From: an uncultured Eubacterium sp.
Lineage (GTDB): Bacteria; Bacillota; Clostridia; Lachnospirales; Lachnospiraceae
Reading direction: 5' to 3'
DNA: 53,411 bases
NCBI GenBank assembly: GCA_947089855.1
Contig: CAMUML010000027.1
Span: forward strand, 1 to 53,411
The notes below the pieces were generated by a model that had not been told where the DNA came from, did not search any database, and saw only the letters and a program-made list of their open reading frames with translations. This document shows positions 43,387 through 51,851 of the stretch, piece after piece. Position 1 is the stretch's first letter; each line of letters starts with the position of its first letter. The position numbers and the translations under genes were made by a program.

Positions 43387-46300
43387 ATGTCAAATTTCAA
43401 TTACGCCCAGGTAAAAAATCCGCAGTATTTTGCGGAAGGGAAGCTTCCGGCGCATTCGGACCATGTATGTTATGCCAGCCGTGAACAGGCGGAAGCTGGG
43501 ACGGGCAGCCTGCGCTACTCTTTGGATGGGATTTGGAAATTCCATTATGCCAGGAATTATGGGCAGGTTATCCCTGGATTTGAAAAGGAAGGCTATGACT
43601 GCAGGCCATGGGAAGACATCCGTGTGCCGGCGCATATCCAGATGGAAGGCTATGGGATCCCACGGTATGTGAATACGCAGTATCCTTGGGATGGATGCGA
43701 AGAAATCTGGGCCGACGAGATTCCGTCTGAATTTAATCCTACTGCAAGTTATGTAAAATATTTTACGTTGCCGCAGGAGTTTATAGGAAATCAAGTCTGC
43801 ATTTCATTCCAAGGAGCGGAAAGCGGTATGGCGATTTGGCTGAATGGGCAATTTGTCGGATATAGTGAAGACAGTTTTACGCCGGCAGAATTTGACCTGA
43901 CGCCTTATTTGAAAGAAGGGGAAAATAAGCTTGCGGTCAATGTGTTCCAGTGGACGTCCGGAAGCTGGTGCGAAGACCAGGATTTTTACCGTTTTAGCGG
44001 GCTTTTCCGCAGCGTATACCTGTATATGGTGCCAAAAGCACATGTATGGGACATCAAAACGGAACCGGCCGTTATGGAAGATTTATTGAATGCTGATTTG
44101 AAATTAAGGATAAAAACTCAGGGTGAAGGCAAGCTGTGCATAAAAGTGTTTGACAAAGATGGCACGGCATTGGAGGATATGGCAGAGTTTCATCCGCAAG
44201 GGGCGCCGTTGGAGCTTTCTTACCATATAGGTGGCCCACAATTATGGAGTGCCGAAACGCCGTATTTATATGAAATGGAACTTTCGGTATTTGACAGTGC
44301 AGGAAACCTGACAGAGTTTATCCCGCAAAAAGTAGGCTTCCGCCGTTTTGAAATAAAAGATGGGCTGATGTGCCTAAACGGAAAGCGCATTGTATTTAAA
44401 GGTGTAAACCGCCACGAGTTTTCTTCCAAAACAGGGCGTGTGGTTTCCGAAGAAGAACTGGTAAAAGATTTGGTAACGATGAAACGCAATAATATCAATG
44501 CAATACGTACCTGCCATTATCCAGATGATTCTAGGATTTACCAGCTTTGCGATGAATATGGTTTTTATTTGATTGCGGAAAACAATATGGAGTCGCATGG
44601 ATCCTGGGATCCGGTCAGCCGCGGGGAGGCAGGGCCGGAAATTGTCGTACCAGGCGACCGTGAGGAATGGCTGGCAGCGATGCTTGACCGGGTAGACTCC
44701 TGTTACGAGCGGGATAAAAACCACCCGTCGATATTGATCTGGTCATGCGGAAACGAGTCTTACGGCGGCAAGGTTATTTATGAAATGTCACGCCGGTTCA
44801 AGGAGCTTGACCCATACCGCCTTGTGCATTACGAAGGGATATTCCATGACCGCCGCTACAACGGTACGAGCGATATGGAAAGCCAAATGTACCCGTCGGT
44901 AGCGGCAATCCAGGAATTTTTGGCACAGCATAGGGACAAGCCGTTTATCTGCTGTGAATATACCCATGCAATGGGCAATTCCTGCGGGGCCATGCATAAA
45001 TATACGGACCTTGCCGATACAGAGCCGCTGTACCAGGGTGGGTTTATCTGGGATTATATTGACCAGTCGATTGAAAAGAAAGACCGCTACGGAAACACAT
45101 TTCAGGCATACGGCGGTGATTTCAAAGAACGGCCGACCGATTATAGCTTTAGCGGGAACGGCATTGTATATGGCGGGGAACGCGACGAATCCCCAAAAAT
45201 GCAGGATGTAAAATATAATTATCAAAATATATCGGTAACTTTCGGTACTGGTACCTTTACCGTTGCCAACAAGAACCTGTTTGTCAATACGGATGAGTTC
45301 CAGTGCGTAGCGCAGCTATTAAAAGACGGTATAACAATAGAGGAAATAAAGCTGGAAACAGCAGTGCCTCCGCTTGAAAGCGCCCAATATAAGATGCCGT
45401 TTCAAGGCCAGGTAGAAAAGCCGGACGGGGAATATGCGGTTACGGTTTCCTTTTTATTAAAGGAAGATACGTTATGGGCCAAAGCCGGATATGAGGTTGC
45501 ATTTGGCCAAAAAATCTTCAAAAAACCATTTGTTTGGCCAAAAAGCAGCAAGCCGTTGCGCGTAATCCACGGCAGGATGAATATAGGGGTAAAAGGCGAT
45601 GGGTTTGAAGCCTTATTTTCGAAATTGAATGGTGGGCTTGTATCATACCGTTATGCCGGTGTAGAAATGATAGAAAAAATACCAATGCCAAATTTCTGGA
45701 GGGCACCTGTCGACAATGACCTGGGCAATAACGGCCCTGCAAGGTATGCACAGTGGAAAATAGCCAGTATGTACGTTAGCCACAAAGAGCTGGACGGAAA
45801 AGCAGGTTTATTTAGCTCCGCACCAATGAAGGTAGAAGAAACAGGCAATACTGTGACTGTAAGTTTCCGCTACTATATGCCGACTACGCCATGCAGCTTT
45901 TGCGATGTAGCATATACTGTATATGGGGATGGGGCAGTAGAAACCGCACTTACGTATGACCCGGTAGAGGGGTTAGGCGATATGCCGGAATTTGGCATGC
46001 TGTTTAAACTGAACGCAGATTACGACCATGTAGCATGGTATGGCCTGGGGCCTGCAGAGACCTATGCCGACCGCAAGGAAGGCGCAAAACTGGGCGTTTA
46101 CCACAATAAAGTCAAAGACAATCTGGCAAAATACCTTGTTCCGCAGGAATGCGGCAATAAAATGGGCGTGCGTTATGCACAGGTTACCGATGCCAGGGGC
46201 AGGGGGATGCTCTTTGCCGGGGATGAGATTAATTTTTCGGCGTTGCCATTTACTCCGCATGAAATGGAAAATGCTATGCATAGCTACGAACTTCCAAACG

Positions 46301-46440
46301 TCCATTATACCGTTGTGCGTGCTGCAAAAGCACAGCTGGGGGTAGGCGGCGACGACAGCTGGGGGGCGCCAGTGCATCCAGAGTACCATATACCGGTGGA
46401 GGGCAGGATGGAGTTCCGGTTTGTGTTTAAAGGGATATAG
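43387..46440 (+). CDS. lacZ: Beta-galactosidase, GH2 (LacZ type)
   Basis: 1017 residues, the LacZ length, no signal peptide. The domain order is the sugar-binding jelly roll (about 40-215), two Ig-like domains flanking the TIM barrel (about 325-610), and the C-terminal beta-galactosidase small-chain domain (about 740-1015). Catalytic residues are the acid/base E457 in WSCGNES and the nucleophile E524 in CCEYTHAMGNS. NNINAIRTCHYP and FWRAPVDNDLG are further LacZ signatures. It hydrolyses terminal beta-galactosides such as lactose. It is preceded by AAGGAGAAAG and by the dispersed repeat. No transporter is adjacent. It might also trim galactose of complex glycans, but this is not shown. Confidence 0.95.
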   Translation: MSNFNYAQVKNPQYFAEGKLPAHSDHVCYASREQAEAGTGSLRYSLDGIWKFHYARNYGQVIPGFEKEGYDCRPWEDIRVPAHIQMEGYGIPRYVNTQYPWDGCEEIWADEIPSEFNPTASYVKYFTLPQEFIGNQVCISFQGAESGMAIWLNGQFVGYSEDSFTPAEFDLTPYLKEGENKLAVNVFQWTSGSWCEDQDFYRFSGLFRSVYLYMVPKAHVWDIKTEPAVMEDLLNADLKLRIKTQGEGKLCIKVFDKDGTALEDMAEFHPQGAPLELSYHIGGPQLWSAETPYLYEMELSVFDSAGNLTEFIPQKVGFRRFEIKDGLMCLNGKRIVFKGVNRHEFSSKTGRVVSEEELVKDLVTMKRNNINAIRTCHYPDDSRIYQLCDEYGFYLIAENNMESHGSWDPVSRGEAGPEIVVPGDREEWLAAMLDRVDSCYERDKNHPSILIWSCGNESYGGKVIYEMSRRFKELDPYRLVHYEGIFHDRRYNGTSDMESQMYPSVAAIQEFLAQHRDKPFICCEYTHAMGNSCGAMHKYTDLADTEPLYQGGFIWDYIDQSIEKKDRYGNTFQAYGGDFKERPTDYSFSGNGIVYGGERDESPKMQDVKYNYQNISVTFGTGTFTVANKNLFVNTDEFQCVAQLLKDGITIEEIKLETAVPPLESAQYKMPFQGQVEKPDGEYAVTVSFLLKEDTLWAKAGYEVAFGQKIFKKPFVWPKSSKPLRVIHGRMNIGVKGDGFEALFSKLNGGLVSYRYAGVEMIEKIPMPNFWRAPVDNDLGNNGPARYAQWKIASMYVSHKELDGKAGLFSSAPMKVEETGNTVTVSFRYYMPTTPCSFCDVAYTVYGDGAVETALTYDPVEGLGDMPEFGMLFKLNADYDHVAWYGLGPAETYADRKEGAKLGVYHNKVKDNLAKYLVPQECGNKMGVRYAQVTDARGRGMLFAGDEINFSALPFTPHEMENAMHSYELPNVHYTVVRAAKAQLGVGGDDSWGAPVHPEYHIPVEGRMEFRFVFKGI

Positions 46441-46468
46441 GGTTGACTAAAAAATATGCAATAGCCAC

Positions 46469-46497
46469 TTGCCATGCTGCCAAATTTGCTGTAATAT
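46469..46497 (+). promoter_or_regulatory. Candidate promoter of the C39-like/LRR gene
   Basis: TTGCCA (46469-46474), a 17-base spacer and TAATAT (46492-46497), about 47 bases before the start codon. A GGGAGG ribosome binding site follows. Confidence 0.4.
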
Positions 46498-46543
46498 AGT
46501 GATTAGGTTGGGAAAAGAATTGCATTTCACTAAGGGAGGCAAC

Positions 46544-47878
46544 ATGGAAGAAAAGCATATATTTGGGAAAGCCGCAGGTACAGCAGGGATCAGGCGTAGC
46601 GCCTGCCTGCTGTCCTGCTGCTGCCTGTTATTCCAGGCAGTATCCGGCGCGGGCCCAGTCCGGGCAGCGAAAGCAGACAGCAAGGCAACCGGCAAAATGG
46701 CCGTAGCAACACAATCCAGTCCAGCCGCAGGGACGGAAGGGCAAGATACGGTAGTCAGCGCCGATACAGCAGGGCAAAGCGCCACAGGGGATGATGCAGC
46801 ACAAGTTCCTGGAAAAGGGCAGCCTGTGGCTTTCTCACAATTAAATGATGATACCGTCTTTATCAAACAGTCGCAGTCGAAATTATGTACATTGGCGGCA
46901 GCCGCGATGATGGTGCGCAGGGCAGCGATGCTTTCCGGTAATGAGCAGTGGGCGCAGATCACGGAGCAGTCTATGCGCAAAGATGCGTGGATAGAAAAAA
47001 CGGGTTTGAAATGGAGCTTTCAGACATCTGGCATATCGGTTGCGCATAAAGCGCTCGCTTCCAAAGATGAATTGGCCAAACTGTTGGACAAGCATCCAGA
47101 GGGGATTGTAATCTATAATTCGCGTAAGCCGCATGCAATTTTAATTACAGATTATATAAATGGGACATTTTATTGTTCGGATCCTGCAAAAAATAGCCCA
47201 GCTGGCAGGTATCCGGTTTCCGCTGCATCGATCACAGTGGAATCGGCAGACTGGTACTGGTATGTGAAATATCCGGAAGGCTTAACGGTCGATATGGATG
47301 GGTACCAGGAACAGGAGGATCCTCAAAACCCAGATGGACTGGGAAATAACCAGGCAGGCAGTACATCGGAAAAACCACAAAGCCCGGCGCCCGCAGCAGA
47401 CGGGGCAGCATCGGATGAAATAGCAGGCGGGCAGGAATATCAGATAGGCGGGCTTACATATCAAATATTAAATGAAGATAAAAAAACAGTCGTTTGTACC
47501 GGCCAGGTAAAAAACACTACTTCAGTTACTGTGCCGGATGAGGTGGAACTGGAAGAAGAAGCATACACAGTCGTTGGGATTGCACAGGAAGCATTTGCAA
47601 ATGCGGCAAAGTTAAAAACGGTTACGGTTGGGGAAAATGTGGTATCGATCGCAAAGAAAGCTTTTTACCAGTGCAAAAAATTAAAAAAAGTAGTAATACG
47701 CGCTTTGGAACTGCAAGAAATCGGCGCAGATGCTTTTGCAAAAATTAACAAAAAGGCGCAGATCTTAATTACGTCTGACCAGGCAGATCCAGTGAACCAG
47801 TTAAGGCAGATTGAATCTTTTGCAAACCTGCTTACCGGGACATCCATTCCAGGTACCGTCAGGATCGGGGTTGATTAA
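46544..47878 (+). CDS. Secreted C39-like cysteine peptidase-fold protein with C-terminal LRR_5 domain
   Basis: 444 residues from ATG 46544 (GGGAGG 7 bases before); the frame from TTG 46469 is not needed. A signal peptide-like start with a Cys-rich hydrophobic core (about 18-38) is followed by a low-complexity linker. A papain-like C39-type domain comes next (about 103-245) with a likely nucleophile Cys115 in QSKLCTLAAAAMM and His197 in RKPHAILITDY. After a Pro/Gly/Asn linker (about 250-300) comes a BspA-type LRR_5 domain (about 330-420: AFANAAKLKTVTVGENV). It would act outside the cell, either as a peptidase or as an adhesin. Target unknown. The pairing with the SLT enzyme downstream (70 bases) suggests a wall-related role. 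Confidence 0.7.
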   Translation: MEEKHIFGKAAGTAGIRRSACLLSCCCLLFQAVSGAGPVRAAKADSKATGKMAVATQSSPAAGTEGQDTVVSADTAGQSATGDDAAQVPGKGQPVAFSQLNDDTVFIKQSQSKLCTLAAAAMMVRRAAMLSGNEQWAQITEQSMRKDAWIEKTGLKWSFQTSGISVAHKALASKDELAKLLDKHPEGIVIYNSRKPHAILITDYINGTFYCSDPAKNSPAGRYPVSAASITVESADWYWYVKYPEGLTVDMDGYQEQEDPQNPDGLGNNQAGSTSEKPQSPAPAADGAASDEIAGGQEYQIGGLTYQILNEDKKTVVCTGQVKNTTSVTVPDEVELEEEAYTVVGIAQEAFANAAKLKTVTVGENVVSIAKKAFYQCKKLKKVVIRALELQEIGADAFAKINKKAQILITSDQADPVNQLRQIESFANLLTGTSIPGTVRIGVD

Positions 47879-47948
47879 AGCGCTCCGCCTGATGACGGCA
47901 TACGCGTGGAGTATGCCTAAAGCGGCATTTCAGAAAGGAAACGTGGAT

Positions 47949-48965
47949 ATGAAGATAAATGCATTGTCAGGCGCTGACGGCACTTTAGTGGCCCAGTCGG
48001 CGGAGAACGATACAAGTACGTCAGGGGCATATTTTTCCAATTATATGGATCGGGCGTCGGAAAGTTCCGGGGATTATCTGGAGCGTATTTTTGATAAAGC
48101 TTCCAATATTTATAATGTTTCCAAGGATTTGTTAAAAGCAATGGCAAAGGCGGAGTCCAATTTTAACGCAAATGCAACGTCCCACTGCGGGGCGATGGGC
48201 ATTATGCAGCTGATGCCGGGGACAGCGTCGTCTTTAGGCGTTACGGACGCCTATGATCCGGAACAAAACATTATGGGCGGTGCAAAGTATATCAGCCGCT
48301 TGTTGGAAAAATATAATAATAATGTCTCTTATGCGGTTGCCGCTTATAATGCAGGCAGCGGCAATGTTGATAAATACGGCGGCATTCCGCCGTTTCAAGA
48401 AACACAGAATTATGTAGTAAAAGTAATGAAGTATATGCAGGAAGGCGTAACGGTCCCAAACAGCTCGGGGCAGACAGCATCTTTGATGGGCCTTGGCCAG
48501 ACGTCAGGCAGCCTGTATCCAATCCAGCCGGAAGGCTATGCTTCGCAGGGTTCTGCGTCTATCAGCCAAAATAGCAGCCAAACGGTGCTTCAGGATATTA
48601 TGGATGAGTATTTTGACTATGACGATTACCTTCAGTTCTTACAGCTTTTTACAAAGTTGCTTTATGAGAAACTGGCTGGCACCGAACAGGCAGTAAAACT
48701 TGCGCAGTCAGGGGAAGACGAACAAAAAAGCCAGGCGGCCCAGGCGCAGGCAGGAGCACAAAATACAGAAGTACAAAAGGCGGAGGCCCAGGCAGCGAAG
48801 CCGGAAAAGATACTGGCTATGAAGGTAAAAGGTGCGGACGGTATTGTTAGTACGTTTAAACAGGATACGGCGGACCGTACCGATGCGGTAAAGGCATTCC
48901 AATATATGACAGCAGGCGGGCAGAACCGGCTGAAAGTATTTTTAAATAAGGCGGCAGAAGTATAA
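47949..48965 (+). CDS. Lytic transglycosylase, SLT domain
   Basis: 338 residues from ATG 47949 (AGAAAGGAA upstream); the frame reaches back to 47811 inside the previous gene. The SLT domain (about 50-165) has the catalytic Glu69 in AMAKAESNFNANA, then CGAMGIMQLMPGTASSLG, NIMGGAKYISRLLEKY and YAVAAYNAGSGNV, the full set of soluble lytic transglycosylase motifs. It cleaves peptidoglycan between MurNAc and GlcNAc. No signal peptide is visible, so export may be non-classical. The C-terminal half is Gln/Ala-rich and probably disordered (about 265-300). A terminator follows. Confidence 0.88.
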   Translation: MKINALSGADGTLVAQSAENDTSTSGAYFSNYMDRASESSGDYLERIFDKASNIYNVSKDLLKAMAKAESNFNANATSHCGAMGIMQLMPGTASSLGVTDAYDPEQNIMGGAKYISRLLEKYNNNVSYAVAAYNAGSGNVDKYGGIPPFQETQNYVVKVMKYMQEGVTVPNSSGQTASLMGLGQTSGSLYPIQPEGYASQGSASISQNSSQTVLQDIMDEYFDYDDYLQFLQLFTKLLYEKLAGTEQAVKLAQSGEDEQKSQAAQAQAGAQNTEVQKAEAQAAKPEKILAMKVKGADGIVSTFKQDTADRTDAVKAFQYMTAGGQNRLKVFLNKAAEV

Positions 48966-48986
48966 GGTATAAAGGAAAGCAACGAG

Positions 48987-49022
48987 GCAGGAAAAATACG
49001 AGGGGTATTTTTTCTGCTTTTT
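48987..49022 (+). terminator. Rho-independent terminator
   Basis: The stem GCAGGAAAAATAC (48987-48999) pairs with GTATTTTTTCTGC (49005-49017), one G-T pair, then TTTTTG. It follows the transglycosylase gene. Confidence 0.8.
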
Positions 49023-49071
49023 GCTTTGTCCTTATATTTGGATTTTATTTCGTATGTATAGGAGGGGAAAC

Positions 49072-49698
49072 GTGAGAACGAGGGAAGAAGCATTAAGTTA
49101 TGGCTTGTCATTTCCAGATACCTACCAGGAAGCCCCATTCCATGACCCAAACTGGCAGCTGGTGCGTGTTAAGGGGAGTAAAAAAGCGTTTTTGTGGACA
49201 TATGAGCGCAACGGGTATATGAACTTAAACGTAAAAGTGCTGCCGGAATGGCGGGATTTCTGGCGCAATGCCTACTCAGCGGTAACGGCTGGCTGGCACC
49301 AGAATAAGGAACACTGGAATACGGTTATTTTAGACGGGACGGTTCCGGATCAGGATATTAAGCGCATGATCGCAGAAAGCTATGACCTTGTAACAGATAG
49401 CCCGTCCAAAAGGATTTACGAAGCAGTCAAGAAAATCCCAAAGGGCAAAGTGGCTACTTATGGCCAGGTTGCACAGCTTGCCGGGGATAAAAAGATGGCA
49501 AGGGCAGTAGGCAATGCGCTGCATAAAAACCCAGACCCGGATGCCATTCCCTGTTACCGGGTAGTCGATGCAAAAGGCAGGCTTGCCGGGGCATTTGCGT
49601 TTGGCGGGGATGGGGTGCAGGCAGCACTATTGGAAGCAGACGGTATTGAAGTAGTAGATGGCAAAGTAGATTTGGGGAAATATGGAATTGAACTATAG
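49072..49698 (+). CDS. MmcQ/YjbR-like plus MGMT-family fusion protein
   Basis: 208 residues from GTG 49072, which has AGGAGGGG 6 bases before it; the ATG at 49021 lies in the terminator. The N-terminal part (about 1-105) is of the MmcQ/YjbR type (SFPDTYQEAPFHDPNWQLVRVKGSKKAFLW). The C-terminal part (about 115-205) is the DNA-binding/active-site domain of O6-alkylguanine-DNA alkyltransferase: IYEAVKKIPKGKVATYGQVAQLAG, RAVGNALHKNP, IPCYRVV. The active-site Cys161 is kept but the next His of the usual PCHRV is Tyr162. It may be an alkyltransferase with altered chemistry or an alkyltransferase-like damage-binding protein. A terminator follows. Confidence 0.8.
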   Translation: MRTREEALSYGLSFPDTYQEAPFHDPNWQLVRVKGSKKAFLWTYERNGYMNLNVKVLPEWRDFWRNAYSAVTAGWHQNKEHWNTVILDGTVPDQDIKRMIAESYDLVTDSPSKRIYEAVKKIPKGKVATYGQVAQLAGDKKMARAVGNALHKNPDPDAIPCYRVVDAKGRLAGAFAFGGDGVQAALLEADGIEVVDGKVDLGKYGIEL

Positions 49699-49759
49699 AA
49701 ATTTTTGAATGGGGGTGGGATAACGGATTGACGGCTGATGAAGATCCTATCGTAATGGG

Positions 49760-49798
49760 AAAAATCCCTTGAAAACCTTATGTTTTCAAGGGATTTTT
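49760..49798. terminator. Bidirectional Rho-independent terminator
   Basis: A perfect 17-bp stem: AAAAATCCCTTGAAAAC (49760-49776) with its complement at 49782-49798 around a 5-base loop. It separates the convergent MGMT-like and spore protein genes. Confidence 0.93.
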
Positions 49799-49838
49799 CT
49801 TTTCTTGTTTTCTTGCCCTTCTATGCAGCCGGTGTCTT

Positions 49839-50105
49839 TTACTGCTGTTTCATCTGTTCTTCCTGGCGCATGATCATTTTTTTTACCATCTCACCGCCGA
49901 TGGAACCTGCTTCGCGGGATGTTAGGTCGCCGTTATAGCCGTCTTTTAAGTTTACGCCCAATTCAGAAGCAACTTCTTCTTTAAACTGCTTCATTGCCTG
50001 CCTTGCCTCTGGTACAGCCATTCCTGAATTTGAACTGTTAGAATTGCTGGAACTGCTGGAACTGCTGGAACTGTTTGAATCAATTGAACTTGAACTGTTT
50101 GGCAT
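49839..50105 (-). CDS. Alpha/beta-type small acid-soluble spore protein
   Basis: 88 residues from the ATG at 50105 (GGAGG about 8 bases upstream on the minus strand); the frame continues upstream to 50141 without a site. The C-terminal ~60 residues match alpha/beta SASPs: EARQAMKQFKEEVASELG, then the LTSREAGSIGGEMVKKMI block that includes the conserved EAG region cut by the GPR protease in relatives. SASPs coat DNA in dormant spores. The first ~28 residues are an unusual Ser/Asn tract (PNSSSSIDSNSSSS...), encoded by repeats near 50040-50100. It indicates a spore-forming host. Confidence 0.92.
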   Translation of the reverse strand: MPNSSSSIDSNSSSSSSSSSNSNSSNSGMAVPEARQAMKQFKEEVASELGVNLKDGYNGDLTSREAGSIGGEMVKKMIMRQEEQMKQQ

Positions 50106-50339
50106 TTGTTTTACCTCCATATAATTTGTTTTCCATTTCATAATAAGGATCAGGTTCCCTGCCGTTTGTTTCGGGCAAAGGCCAGATCCTTTGCCATTTG
50201 CAAAATAACAAAGATGGATTCCCTGTTTCCTGTTTCCATCAGGCCAATCAAAGGGTTGTTTCTCTGTTATCTGTTGTTAGTATGGATTAAGATGGGCAAA
50301 ATATGAATGGTAAGTATTGGAAGCTTGCCGGAACTGCAT

Positions 50340-51452
50340 TTATAGCTCTTCAATAAATTCATGGATATAATGTGCTGCAGCGCCAACGGCGGATGCTTCT
50401 GTCCGGTAATGGCAGCTTTTAATGTAGTCCCCGCTTTTTTCAAAAGGGTTTAGTGCAATTGCTTTTCGGCGGAATTGTTTGAGGTAGCCAGCCATATGGG
50501 AGCCGACGGTGCCGCCCAATATAACGTCGCAGTCATAGCACATGCGTAGGTTGTTTACTGCAAGAGCTAGGTAATCCGTGTATTCTGAAAATACCCTGCG
50601 GTAGCCAGGGTTGCCGGAGGAGAGTTTTTCAAAAAACGCTTCTAGGTTCCCGTTGGTAAAATCGGACAGGTTTTTGGCGGAACAATAAGCATCCAGGCAT
50701 CCATAGCAGCCGCAATAGCAGCGTTTTCCATGCGGTACGATGCACATATGGCCGAATTCGGAAGCACGCCAGTTTACGCCGGTAAAAATCTTGCCGTCTA
50801 CGGTTAGGGAACCGCCTACGCTGTTGCTTAAAAGCAAGTATACAGTTGGTTTATCGGATTTGGAAAACCAGCTTTCCGCCAGCCCGGCGGAATTTGCGTC
50901 GTTAAACAGCAGGAATGGATAGGGCAGGTAAGCTTTTATATGGTCGTAGATGCTGCCCGAAATTTGGATGACTGTTAAATAGGTAATGGTTGCCTGGTCT
51001 TCTTCTACAATGGCAGGCAGTGAGATCCCAATCCCAAGCAGCTTGCGGATGTCCAAGCTGTGCCCGTTTAACAATGCATTTACTTCTGCCGCCATATTCT
51101 GGTAATAGCTGCCGGTATCTTCAAATGCACAGCGCATCCGCTTGCTGTCGATAATATCCAGGTTCAGGTTGATCAGCACGATGGAAAGGTGGTTTTGGGT
51201 TATATCAATCCCCAGTGCATATTTGGCGTCCGGGACAAGCTGGTACATATTTGCTTTCCGCCCCCCGGTTGAACGGAACGCGCCGCTTTTGCAAATCAGG
51301 CCGCTTTCGTTCAGCAAGTTTAGGTTATGGGTTACGGTTGGAAGGCTGATGCCAAGTTTGTCTGCTATCTGTTGGCGGGAGCTTTGTTTTTCCTGGTAAA
51401 ACATCCGGTAGATATTTCCAAAATCACGTGTCATGTATTTTTTATCTTGCAA
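50340..51452 (-). CDS. ROK-family transcriptional repressor (NagC/XylR type)
   Basis: 370 residues from TTG 51452. GGGAGG on the minus strand lies 7 bases before it; the open frame to 51635 would add 61 residues with no site. The N-terminal winged helix (about 5-65: YQEKQSSRQQIADKLGISLPTVTHNLNLLNESGLI) is followed by a ROK domain with LGIDITQNHLSIVLI and the zinc motif GHMCIVPHGKRCYCGCYGCLDAY. It is divergent from an RbsA/MglA-like ATPase, so it probably represses that sugar transporter and is released by the imported sugar. NagC/XylR/Mlc-type binding sites are A+T-rich palindromes; the A+T-rich region 51600-51790 would hold them. Confidence 0.88.
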   Translation of the reverse strand: MQDKKYMTRDFGNIYRMFYQEKQSSRQQIADKLGISLPTVTHNLNLLNESGLICKSGAFRSTGGRKANMYQLVPDAKYALGIDITQNHLSIVLINLNLDIIDSKRMRCAFEDTGSYYQNMAAEVNALLNGHSLDIRKLLGIGISLPAIVEEDQATITYLTVIQISGSIYDHIKAYLPYPFLLFNDANSAGLAESWFSKSDKPTVYLLLSNSVGGSLTVDGKIFTGVNWRASEFGHMCIVPHGKRCYCGCYGCLDAYCSAKNLSDFTNGNLEAFFEKLSSGNPGYRRVFSEYTDYLALAVNNLRMCYDCDVILGGTVGSHMAGYLKQFRRKAIALNPFEKSGDYIKSCHYRTEASAVGAAAHYIHEFIEEL

Positions 51453-51789
51453 TTTGTGGCCTCCCTTCTTTCGTGTGGCAACGTACGTTAGCTTGTGGCC
51501 TATGTGTGATACCCATGGGCAGTGGATTTTCCCATATAGCTTTCGGCTTGGATGCCCGTGGGACGTTGTTGCCAGCAAATGTTTATGCATGCTGGTATAC
51601 ATTACTAAGATAAAGCATTTGATAAAAGAAGTCAATTATGAAACCGAAAAATCAAGGATTTTATAAAATGTTTTACAAAAGAAATTGTTAAAAATTACAC
51701 AATTTGCGGAAAAATAACGAAATTTTAGTAATATTTGCTAATTTTTTATAGCGAAACTTGTGAATATCAAACGAAGTTAAATAAAACAA

Positions 51790-51819
51790 TTGACAAAACT
51801 GGAAGAAGTATAGTAAACT
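51790..51819 (+). promoter_or_regulatory. Promoter of the RbsA-like transporter operon
   Basis: TTGACA (51790-51795), an 18-base spacer and TAAACT (51814-51819), about 33 bases before the start codon, with AAAGGAGG between. The preceding ~130 bases (51660-51790) are very A+T-rich with repeated AATTTT/AAAATT words. This is a likely operator area for the divergent ROK repressor; nothing else is seen in 51453-51851. Confidence 0.5.
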
Positions 51820-51851
51820 TACCTTACATTCAAGAAAGGAGGAGAACGAGT

